A stretch of 64,000 bases of DNA, taken from NCBI GenBank assembly GCA_947496555.1, contig CANMDH010000003.1:1-64000 (forward strand). Direction: 5' to 3'. Source of the stretch: an uncultured Aquimarina sp. GTDB lineage: Bacteria; Bacteroidota; Bacteroidia; Flavobacteriales; Flavobacteriaceae. Numbering within the stretch: position 1 is the stretch's first letter; each line of letters opens with the position of its first letter. The translations under genes and the position numbers were made by a program. The notes below the pieces were generated by a model. That model worked only from the letters and a program-made list of their open reading frames with translations, made no database searches and had not been told where the DNA came from. Of the stretch, positions 36,047 to 43,276 are shown piece after piece.

Positions 36047-38488
36047 TTAAATTTTTGTAATTGTGATTGTTTCCGAAATGTTGTCGATGGTAACTTTTAT
36101 AAAATAGTTTCCTTTTTGAAGCTCGGAAATAAACTGACTTAAGTTTATGTTTCTTTTATTATTTCCCTTATAGGAATCTTGTACAACTTTTAGTTTTCTA
36201 CCTAGAACATCTTGAATAGAAATATGGGCCGTATTTTTCGATTTTGATTGGTACTCAATTATCAACTCTTTACCATTGGTAGGATTAGGGTAGGCGATAA
36301 TAGTATTTTCTAAAGAAGTATCATCAATAAGAGCAAAATTTTGTTTTGATAAACTGCTTATGGTTACGTCTAGGTTTCCTGAGTTTGACCAGTTTCCTGC
36401 AGCATCACGCACCAAACTTTTTATTTTACCGTTTCTTCTTCGTATATCTTTGGTAACCGCTGTTCCTGCGGTAATGGTTTGGCTGTTTCCTGCTCTAAAT
36501 TTATAGACCTTAAGGTCATCAAACTCTGCAACAGTTTTGTTGGTTCTAAGGGAGATAGAGCTTCCGTTTTTGATTGGTGAAGCATCGGTCCATTGCAATA
36601 TTGATCTATTGTTCTTAAATACTTCCAACACACCATAAGCTGGACTAAAGGTGATTTTGTAATTGCCCCATTTATTATCCTGAGGCGCATCGCCAATAGC
36701 TCTAAAGTTTAATACATTGTTTACGGTTTCATAGATACGTACCTTGTTATCTTCACCGCTAAACCATATCAAATACGAATTACCACGTTGTGATTGGTTA
36801 CTATCACTAGCCATGATATGGATTCCAAATTTACGAGGTCCGGAAGTGGATTCTACTTTGGCAGCAAACTCATATAAGTATGGCAATCCTGAATTTTGTG
36901 ATAAAAATGTACTAATTTTTGTATTGTCTGAAGAAGTATTGGATTGTCTGAGGTGTTTATTATTAATAGACCAGTTACCAGCACCAATGGAATAACCAGA
37001 ATATAATACATTACAATTATCATTAAAGAATCCGTTACCACGGTTAGCATACCAATTATCACCATATTTTTCTAGAGCTTGGTAGAACCTACGAGTAACC
37101 CCAACATTGTCATTATCGTTAAAGTTAGTAGTAAAGTCCCCTGATTGTGTATTTCCTCCAGATGCACTTATGCTTGTTGTTGGCGCAGTAGTATCTGTTG
37201 ATGGAGGCGGTGGCGGGGTTCCAGTGGTATTATTAGATCGATAGCGATAGTCTTGTCTTGGCTCTCCTATTCCTGTAAAACGCCCTTTGGTAGAGGCATT
37301 GCCTCCTGCCGCTCTCCACTCAAAATGGATATGATCTCCTGTGGACCCTCCAGTGGTTCCTTCTTTTGCAATGATTTGCCCCCTACTTACAGATTGTCCT
37401 TGACTTACTAGTAAGGTTTTATTGTGAGCATAGTACGTTCTTGTCCCATCGCTATGACGAATAATCACCAACCTTCCATAACCACTACTTAAACTCCCAC
37501 TTACTCCAGAAAAAGATACTACTCCACTTGCCGAAGCTCTTACGTTTTGATCACTTGATAAAGATGTAGCAAAGTCTACGGCAGCGTATCCGTGGTGACC
37601 ACCCGGCCCAAATCGATTACATCTACCTATATTGGTATGCGAACCTACTGGCCCTGGGACACCATGTCTCGAAACACATAAATCTACTCCTGCATCCCAT
37701 GGCAGGTAGTAACTTAGGTTCGAAAATTTAGTCAGATTTTTGGTTTTTTTATTTCCTTGGTTTTTCCAACTAATGATTTGAAGGTATTCTCCTTTTGCTT
37801 CAACAATGGTTTTCGATTTTTTTGTCTTTATATCATATTCTAATATTATATCTGTATTACCATGTAAAAGATTGATATGTTTATCCATTGTACTTAAAAA
37901 GTAAAGACGATCTCTGTTAGGAGAAAGTAATGGCGTCCTCATATAATTGAAAGGAATCTTTAATTTTTCAAGAGATCCAGATTTAAGATCCAGTATCCAA
38001 ATTCCTTTATGCTCATCTGCGGTGTCAAGAAAAATCCCTTCAACAAATATTTTATTTGGATTTTGGGTCCAAGCTATTGGCTTAAAAGCCATGTCTTTTC
38101 TATCAACATTTCTTTTGTTTATTAGAACATTTTTCTCACTTTGTGAGGTGTTTATTTTGATTAATTTAAAAGAGCCTCCTATTTGTTCCCTCTCCAGGTA
38201 AACCCATAGGTTTGAATCAAAGGGGCTTTGTAATCCTTGAAAAAAGTCATATTCTTTGGTTACCTTTAAGTTTTGTGCAATTTGATTGGGGTAATAAGCA
38301 ATGTTGTCTAAAGATGCAGGTTGATCATTAGTAATAGCTTGTTTTTTATCTTGAAATAAACTGAGTTTTTGTTCTAATGGATTGACAATAAATAGTTCTT
38401 GATTTTTCTGAATTATGAGTTCTTGAGATTGCAATACAGAAGTATAAATCAAAAGAAGTAATGCACATTTTTGTGTAAAAGTTTTCAT
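36047..38488 (-). CDS. Propeller-M23 peptidase with shared module and T9SS domain
   Basis: An 813-residue secreted multidomain protein: signal peptide (1-22); a TolB-like propeller (about 25-245) similar in style to the neighbour at 35067; an M23 (LytM-type) metallopeptidase domain (about 265-410) with metal ligands in HHGYAAVD (His299, Asp305) and DHIHF (His386, His388); a Pro-rich linker (425-429); the shared Ig/ConA module (432-712); and a T9SS type A sorting domain (about 728-813). M23 enzymes cleave peptide cross-links of peptidoglycan. Start at the ATG beginning the signal peptide. It heads the island's transcript. Confidence 0.92.
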   Translation of the reverse strand: MKTFTQKCALLLLIYTSVLQSQELIIQKNQELFIVNPLEQKLSLFQDKKQAITNDQPASLDNIAYYPNQIAQNLKVTKEYDFFQGLQSPFDSNLWVYLEREQIGGSFKLIKINTSQSEKNVLINKRNVDRKDMAFKPIAWTQNPNKIFVEGIFLDTADEHKGIWILDLKSGSLEKLKIPFNYMRTPLLSPNRDRLYFLSTMDKHINLLHGNTDIILEYDIKTKKSKTIVEAKGEYLQIISWKNQGNKKTKNLTKFSNLSYYLPWDAGVDLCVSRHGVPGPVGSHTNIGRCNRFGPGGHHGYAAVDFATSLSSDQNVRASASGVVSFSGVSGSLSSGYGRLVIIRHSDGTRTYYAHNKTLLVSQGQSVSRGQIIAKEGTTGGSTGDHIHFEWRAAGGNASTKGRFTGIGEPRQDYRYRSNNTTGTPPPPPSTDTTAPTTSISASGGNTQSGDFTTNFNDNDNVGVTRRFYQALEKYGDNWYANRGNGFFNDNCNVLYSGYSIGAGNWSINNKHLRQSNTSSDNTKISTFLSQNSGLPYLYEFAAKVESTSGPRKFGIHIMASDSNQSQRGNSYLIWFSGEDNKVRIYETVNNVLNFRAIGDAPQDNKWGNYKITFSPAYGVLEVFKNNRSILQWTDASPIKNGSSISLRTNKTVAEFDDLKVYKFRAGNSQTITAGTAVTKDIRRRNGKIKSLVRDAAGNWSNSGNLDVTISSLSKQNFALIDDTSLENTIIAYPNPTNGKELIIEYQSKSKNTAHISIQDVLGRKLKVVQDSYKGNNKRNINLSQFISELQKGNYFIKVTIDNISETITITKI
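36353..37195 (-). repeat. Shared 0.84-kb module, copy 3
   Basis: Encodes residues 432-712 of the propeller-M23 protein; near-identical to copies 1 and 2, with the most differences at its start (Ig-like part), where several synonymous changes cluster around 36960-37130. Confidence 0.85.
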
Positions 38489-38816
38489 CTGAGGTGAGTT
38501 TGTAGTTATGATTAGTTAACAGTTAAGCCGGCCTGTTTTTAAATACACGAGCTGTAGTGAAAATCTGTAAAAGGGTTTTAGTGATTTACAGAAAAGTATT
38601 TGGTTCAACTAAAAATTTAATTAGTGAACATTAAAGTGGTAAATGTTTTTTCATGAGTTTGATTTAGGTTAAATGCATCATTGTGTTAATAACTCTAAAA
38701 TTACTTATACTCAATTCCAAAAAAAATAGGCACATGTCCTTATTTCTATAAAAGGTAAATAATATCGGATGAATTGCTTGATCTATTTTAAAGACAAATA
38801 GATAAATAACAGTCTC
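38489..38816. other. Upstream region of the secreted island
   Basis: About 330 bp of AT-rich sequence between the M23 gene start and the LuxR-type regulator gene, both on the minus strand. It should contain the promoter of the wall-lytic unit, but I find no full TAnnTTTG match on the minus strand and no clear operator. Confidence 0.3.
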
Positions 38817-39497
38817 TTAAAACATCGGAATCTCAGGCGGCATGATTTCATTTTTTAACTCAATTGCATACTTTAGCAGCGCGTTACTTCCGTGCAGACC
38901 TAACTTGTTACAAATATTTTGACGATGATTTTTGATAGTTTTTATACTTTTGTAAAATTCTAACGCAATTTCTTTATTGGTTTTGCCCTGTGCAACCTGT
39001 TGAAGAATGGTAATCTCTGTTTTGGATAATTTTTCAAGGGGGTTGTATTTTTTTATTAAATCAACATCTATATCATTTTCGTACCATTTTTCTCTAAACT
39101 TTTTACTTATATATGGTTTGTTATGTATCGCTCTCCATGCAGATTTTTTCATGCTCTCAACAGTATCAGCCTTATACATTACCCATTTAATTTCAAGCTT
39201 TTTCAGAATTCTTTTAAGGTGATTGTCCAAATCAAAAGTCATGATAACTATTTTGGTGTTCTTTGCATGAGTTTTAGTAAATTCAGCTAGTTCGATACCT
39301 GAATTGTTGGAGTTTAGTGTAGCATCAATCACTATAAAATCTGGTTGAAGATTAATTATGGCTTGTCTTAATTTATTAAGATCACTTATATTATCGTGTA
39401 GTTTGAATTTTAGCTCTTCCGGAGCTTCAAGCATGGCTCTTATTCCCAATCTTTTTAGAGGATCGTCATAAGCCACAATTACATCAAATTCTCTCAT
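38817..39497 (-). CDS. NarL/LuxR-type response regulator
   Basis: A 226-residue two-component response regulator. The receiver (about 1-125) has the acidic pair near 11-12 (Y-D-D), the phospho-acceptor Asp58 in FIVIDAT and a switch Thr in I-V-I-M-T-F; the switch Lys is in Y-K-A-D. A LuxR-type helix-turn-helix (about 155-215) shows L-S-K-T-E-I-T-I-L-Q-Q-V-A-Q-G-K-T-N-K-E-I-A and S-I-K-T-I-K-N-H-R-Q-N-I-C-N-K-L. No kinase gene is adjacent. It lies just upstream of the secreted island on the same strand and could control it; the 26-bp palindrome at 39526 before its own start suggests autoregulation. Confidence 0.9.
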   Translation of the reverse strand: MREFDVIVAYDDPLKRLGIRAMLEAPEELKFKLHDNISDLNKLRQAIINLQPDFIVIDATLNSNNSGIELAEFTKTHAKNTKIVIMTFDLDNHLKRILKKLEIKWVMYKADTVESMKKSAWRAIHNKPYISKKFREKWYENDIDVDLIKKYNPLEKLSKTEITILQQVAQGKTNKEIALEFYKSIKTIKNHRQNICNKLGLHGSNALLKYAIELKNEIMPPEIPMF

Positions 39498-39525
39498 GAT
39501 TCAATTTGGTTAATTAGATTCGGAA

Positions 39526-39551
39526 AAAACTATATGCTCGAATATAGTTTT
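39526..39551. promoter_or_regulatory. Perfect palindrome upstream of the LuxR-type gene
   Basis: AAAACTATAT-gctcga-ATATAGTTTT: 10-bp arms with a 6-base spacer, 29 bp before the ATG. Its size and position suit an operator of a dimeric regulator, possibly of the LuxR-type protein itself. Confidence 0.5.
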
Positions 39552-39814
39552 GTGAATATAGTAATATTTAACAAAAAATAATATAGAATATTTATTTCCA
39601 GGACCTTTCTATTGAGATAATTTAATAAAATCCAATGATGGCGCAATAGCAAATTTGTGAATTACCTATTTAAATCAATGAATGTATCATTTTTGTCAAT
39701 AGATGTCATTTTGAAGCCAAAATTCCATTTCTAATACTCTTTTTGTCAAATCTTCCGAATATTTTAATAAACGGGTTAATTACCAATTTAAATTAGACAA
39801 CCATTAATTTTGTA

Positions 39815-39845
39815 TTGAATCAAGATTGCAATTGAAATACATTTG
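39815..39845 (+). promoter_or_regulatory. Promoter for the small secreted protein gene
   Basis: TTG (39815-39817), 20-bp spacer, TACATTTG (39838-39845), a full match to TAnnTTTG, 29 bp before the ATG at 39875. The remaining 260 bp upstream of this, to the LuxR-type gene, is AT-rich and without a gene. Confidence 0.5.
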
Positions 39846-39874
39846 GTCATACTCTAATTTTAAATTTAAAACCT

Positions 39875-40228
39875 ATGAAAACTAAAATTTTGATTGCGAT
39901 TGGAGCCTTTTTATTCGCATTAAATGTACAGGCTACTTGTACAGTAACTACAGATTGTGGCAGTTGGACTTTTGAAGATGCTACCAGCATCAGTACTTCT
40001 AACACCTCAGTTAATGGGGAATATGTACTAATCGTTCGAGATCAGAATGGAGCCGTACTACTAGAATTGGAAAATTGTGGTACTAGCGTGAGCACTAGCT
40101 GTACTTCTGGAGGAGATGGAAACGAAGGTGACTTTTGTGATAGCATACCTTCTTCAGGGATTTCGAAATTGATGTTCTCGAGATATTCAATTTTATCTCT
40201 GAAACGTAGTTTTTCAAGATCTATGTAA
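39875..40228 (+). CDS. Small secreted protein, 3' end replaced by antisense kinase sequence
   Basis: The first 85 or so residues look like a genuine exported peptide: signal MKTKILIAIGAFLFALNVQA, then a Thr/Ser/Cys-rich mature part with four cysteines ending in C-T-S-G-G-D-G-N-E-G. From about 40135 onward the frame reads the antisense strand of a histidine kinase gene (I-L-S-L-K-R-S-F-S-R-S-M), so the native C-terminus is lost. The promoter is good, so the chimera may still be expressed. No family recognised. Whether the original protein ended close to the junction cannot be told. Confidence 0.5.
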   Translation: MKTKILIAIGAFLFALNVQATCTVTTDCGSWTFEDATSISTSNTSVNGEYVLIVRDQNGAVLLELENCGTSVSTSCTSGGDGNEGDFCDSIPSSGISKLMFSRYSILSLKRSFSRSM

Positions 40229-41139
40229 ATACGAATCAATTCCATCTCTTTATGAAGCTCGATGAATGATTCTTTAGAGTTCTCTAATATTAGTCTTATA
40301 GATTCAGAAAACTTAATGATATAGTTATAGGCTTGGTAAGTATCAGACTTTAATATATAATTTTGAACTCCATTTAAAGCATTGAAAATAAAATGAGGAT
40401 TCATCTGGTTGCGTAATGCATGAAGTTCACTTTCTATCAGCTTCTGTTTGTTTTCTGCAATTAAGGCTCTGTTTCTAAGTGTATATAACCAAAATCCTAT
40501 AAGTAGTAAAATTGCTATGATAACTGCAATACCTATATAAATGCTGTATTCTTTCTTTATGCTAATCTCACTTTTTGCTTTTTCCTCAGAAAGCTCTGTG
40601 ATTTCCTGGTTTTTTTCATTTAACATTTTTTCAGACTCAATAGCATTTAACTGCTTAACAGTTTCTACATTAAATACACTATCTTTATATCTCACATAAT
40701 TTTTATAATAAAATAATGCCTCATCAAATTTTTTCTGCTCTTGCCTTAATTCATACATAGCTTGGTTACAGACTTCTAATCCCAGCATAAATTCATTTTC
40801 TTTTGCTGATGACAGGCATTCTTGTAAAACATTTTCGGCATTTCTATATTGTTTAATTCCAATATAAGAAACTCCCAAAGTGTGCAATGTGCTTATACTA
40901 TAAAATGGTTCAACTTGTAATTCATTGTATAGATCAATAGCTTCTTTAGAGTACTTTATTCCTTTATTGTATTCTTTTTTTAAGTAATAAGCGTAGGCTA
41001 TATTACTTTTAGCTTGCGCTATTCTAATATCATATTTCAAAGAATCTGCTATTTTTAAAGCTTCAAGATAATAACGTAAAGCATCGTCATATTTTTTTTC
41101 ATCGAGGGCGATATTACCAAGATTAAGGTTAGGCGCCAA
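40136..41139 (-). pseudogene. TPR histidine kinase (LytS/YehU type), internal fragment
   Basis: Fragment of a membrane sensor kinase. TPR-like repeats (about 190 residues), one transmembrane helix (I-A-V-V-I-I-A-I-L-L-L-I-G) and the start of a His_kinase domain with N-P-H-F-I-F-N-A-L-N are present. The HATPase domain is missing because the reading frame enters the antisense of the small secreted gene after P-E-E-G-M. The N-terminus is also missing: the frame begins inside a TPR (N-L-G-N-I-A-L-D-E-K-K-Y) with only a TTG at 41139. Both ends are therefore cut, leaving a 1-kb internal piece, most likely carried here by recombination. Confidence 0.75.
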
Positions 41140-41177
41140 CGAAAGTCCCGGAGAGTCTTATGACCCGTCCGCAAGGA

Positions 41178-41482
41178 CAACTTTTTCGGAGGAGTACGCG
41201 GTGGGTTTATGGAGTTTTATTCTGATTAGCAGAACGGACAAAGCCTTTGATAAAAGGGTATGTCCAGGTACTTTTCGATGGTATCGTGGAGAGTTTGCGC
41301 TCTCCAAACGCTAGCTCGTTTAAAAGTACCTGAACAAGGTCGCGAAAATTTTTTACAAAGTCAAATTTGAAGTGGAATTGTGATGCGGCTAATCTGAATG
41401 AAAACGATATTTTAGTTCCCTTCACCGACAGGTTATAGACTGGGCTTATAACCCATAGGTTCGGGTAGCTCCGAAAAAGTTG
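41178..41482. repeat. 305-bp nested-palindrome element (structured RNA or MITE-like)
   Basis: Bounded by a perfect 14-bp inverted repeat, CAACTTTTTCGGAG (41178-41191) and CTCCGAAAAAGTTG (41469-41482). Inside are further nested pairs: CGGTG/CACCG; a long imperfect stem GTTTTATTC-t-GATTAGC with GCTAATC-t-GAATgAAAAC (around 41214-41230 and 41388-41405); an 11-bp stem CAGGTACTTTT/AAAAGTACCTG enclosing GGAGAG-tttgcg-CTCTCC; and GGTTATA...TATAACC near the right end. Just outside the left end, GTCC-GCAA-GGAC is a GNRA-type tetraloop hairpin. It encodes no protein I can recognise. Confidence 0.6.
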
Positions 41483-41561
41483 GGGATTTAAATGTTGCCG
41501 AAGCTGAACTACTGTCCCTTTATTTTTTTAATTTTATAAAAAGTAAACTAAAAAATCTAAA

Positions 41562-41666
41562 GCAGACAACAAAGTTGTGTATATTTCATTTGGCAAATAG
41601 TTTGTCTACGCTATCGCTACGCAAACAATTATCACCAAACAAAAACATACACTTAGTGTTGTACGC
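41562..41666 (+). other. attC-like recombination site 1
   Basis: Starts with core GCAGACAAC (41562-41570) and ends with GTTGTACGC (41658-41666). The arms fold into an imperfect hairpin: ACAAC/GTTGT, GTGTAT/ATACAC, TTTGG/CCAAA and GTTTG/CAAAC, with unpaired bases between, as in integron attC sites. It lies directly before cassette A. Confidence 0.6.
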
Positions 41667-41684
41667 AAGCAGAAAAAAGTTAAA

Positions 41685-42254
41685 ATGGAAAATCTATTAG
41701 TATTTCTTAAAAAGGATTTAAATATACCTACTTATCTAATTCCAGAAGTATCAAAATATTTTAGAATAGAAGAATTTTCTAAAAGCGATTTCCTTGTAAA
41801 GCAAAAATATTATTGTCAAAAAATGTCCTATATCGAAAGTGGATACTTTAGGTTTTATTCATCATCTAAAGAAAAACTTATAACACATTGGATTTTTGGG
41901 AAGGGGCAATTAGTTACAGACATTTCAAGTTTCTTTTTAAACGAGCCTGCTAAATGGAACATAGAAGCTTTAACATACACTAAAGTCTACACCATAAATA
42001 GAGACAATTATAAACTACTAAAATCTTCAGTTAATAAATGGCAATCCTTTGAAAGCGTCATGCTTATTAGATTCATGTCTGGTTTAGAAAACAGAGTTTA
42101 TTCGTTTCTATCCATGTCTTCAGAGGAACGTTATAATTACCTATTCAAATCTCATCCAACTATTTTTAATGAGGTACCTTTGCATTACATTGCCTCTATG
42201 CTGGGAATGAGTGCAGAAACATTAAGCAGAATCCGTAATGCTTCAAAATCTTGA
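41685..42254 (+). CDS. Crp/Fnr family transcriptional regulator (cassette A)
   Basis: A 189-residue cyclic-nucleotide-binding-like regulator. The N-terminal jelly-roll (about 20-120) contains the S-Y-I-E-S-G-Y-F-R-F-Y strand typical of flavobacterial Crp/Fnr proteins but no clear cAMP-binding R-E-x-A motif. The C-terminal winged helix has V-P-L-H-Y-I-A-S-M-L-G-M-S-A-E-T-L-S-R-I-R as recognition region. It starts 27 bases after an attC-type core and lies 71 bp before the dioxygenase gene, so it may regulate that gene. It is distinct from the second Crp/Fnr protein of cassette B. Confidence 0.9.
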   Translation: MENLLVFLKKDLNIPTYLIPEVSKYFRIEEFSKSDFLVKQKYYCQKMSYIESGYFRFYSSSKEKLITHWIFGKGQLVTDISSFFLNEPAKWNIEALTYTKVYTINRDNYKLLKSSVNKWQSFESVMLIRFMSGLENRVYSFLSMSSEERYNYLFKSHPTIFNEVPLHYIASMLGMSAETLSRIRNASKS

Positions 42255-42325
42255 TTTATGTCAAGACTGAGCATGAAATCTACATATAATTTTGTGTCTG
42301 TAATATTTAACAAAATTTTTGAATT

Positions 42326-43198
42326 ATGAATAATGATAAGTTAAGCAATTCAGCAAAGATTGCAGACGACAACTTAAAAAAAGGAAAAGATTTAGCAAAA
42401 AAATACCGTTCTACTCAGAGCAAAGCTGCTCAAATTATACCTGAAGAAGTAACAGATAAGGATATGTCTATTATTGAAGAAGTTGGATATATCATTATAC
42501 CTGATGTGCTTTCTGAGGCAGACATAAAAGCAATAAAAGAGGAAGCAGAACGACTAATTGGACCAGTTGGAAGAAATTCGTTTGAAGGAAAACTAACTCA
42601 AAGGTTGTATGCCTCTTTAGAAAAGACGAGAGCATTTGATAGATTAGTTGATCATCCAAGGATTTTAGCGATTTTAGATCGCTTATTTCAACCGAATTAT
42701 TTATTATCTCAATGTCAGGTTATAAATATACTGCCTGGAGAAGTAGCTCAAGCATTACATCCTGACGATGGTTTTTATTCTGTTCCAAGACCACGTCCAG
42801 AGTTTGGTGCTGCAACAATTTGGGCAATTGATGATTTTACAGAAAAAAATGGAGCAACAAGAGTTATTCCGGGTAGCCATAAATGGACTACAGAACGTTT
42901 CCCTGAAGAAACTGATAATATTTTACCTGCGGTAATGAAAGCAGGGTCGGTTGTTTTTTATCCTGGGACATTTTGGCATGGTGGAGGTGCAAATAAGTCT
43001 GATGCTTCCAGAATGGCGATAACTTGTCAATATTGTCAGCCTTATCTTCGTCCACAAGAGAATTTTTTTCTTTCGATTTCAAAAGAAACTGTCAAAGCTG
43101 TGTCTGAGGATATAAGAAGAATGTTAGGGTACAGTATTCATCCGCCTTTTATGGGAATGACAAATGGAATGCATCCTAAAAGAATTCTGGAAGAATAA
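42326..43198 (+). CDS. Phytanoyl-CoA dioxygenase family protein
   Basis: Predicted Fe(II)/2-oxoglutarate-dependent oxygenase of the PhyH family, 290 residues. The facial triad is visible: L-H-P-D-D-G (His and Asp, near residue 152) and the distal His in Y-P-G-T-F-W-H-G-G (near 221), with an Arg in S-R-M-A-I after it for 2-oxoglutarate. Substrate unknown; family members hydroxylate fatty acyl, antibiotic or small-molecule substrates. Second gene of cassette A, between the regulator gene and the attC hairpin. Confidence 0.88.
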   Translation: MNNDKLSNSAKIADDNLKKGKDLAKKYRSTQSKAAQIIPEEVTDKDMSIIEEVGYIIIPDVLSEADIKAIKEEAERLIGPVGRNSFEGKLTQRLYASLEKTRAFDRLVDHPRILAILDRLFQPNYLLSQCQVINILPGEVAQALHPDDGFYSVPRPRPEFGAATIWAIDDFTEKNGATRVIPGSHKWTTERFPEETDNILPAVMKAGSVVFYPGTFWHGGGANKSDASRMAITCQYCQPYLRPQENFFLSISKETVKAVSEDIRRMLGYSIHPPFMGMTNGMHPKRILEE

Positions 43199-43216
43199 AT
43201 TTATACAGAAAAGCCA

Positions 43217-43276
43217 GCGTACAACAATGGCTATGCGTCAAGCCTCCTAACGTCGGCCTGCGCATAGCCGAGACGT
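43217..43276 (+). other. attC-like site 2, left part (interrupted by IS)
   Basis: Core GCGTACAAC (43217-43225), then GGCTATGCG (43229-43237), a 23-base loop region, and CGCATAGCC (43261-43269), a perfect 9-bp stem. The site stops at GAG-ACGT, where the insertion element begins; its last part, ACGTTAGCGG, is found at 44930-44939 beyond the element. Rejoined, it forms one attC of about 66 bp. Confidence 0.65.

Larger units (their letters stand above)
41659..43225 (+). mobile_element. Integron-like gene cassette A (Crp/Fnr + dioxygenase)
   Basis: Begins in the core GTTGTACGC (from 41658) and ends in GCGTACAAC (43217-43225), the exact reverse complement of its own start, as expected if it was inserted from a circle with one attC. 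The first ATG is 27 bases after the core start and the last stop is 19 bases before the end core. Both genes point toward the attC. Confidence 0.6.

Noticed and set aside
41207-41425. 72-residue minus-strand frame inside the palindromic element
   Set aside because: The codons are a by-product of the nested repeats; no motif and no start signal.
41178-41482. Retron ncRNA (a1/a2 inverted repeats with an inner hairpin)
   Set aside because: The geometry fits superficially, but no reverse transcriptase gene lies on either side, and the size is at the upper end for retrons.
41131-41484. A very long attC spanning the palindromic element
   Set aside because: CCAAC/GTTGG ends exist, but 350 bp is far beyond known attC lengths and the cores do not match a cassette.
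41131-41520. Group II intron or RNase P RNA
   Set aside because: I looked for the domain V hairpin, the GTGYG start and the conserved RNase P blocks and found none.
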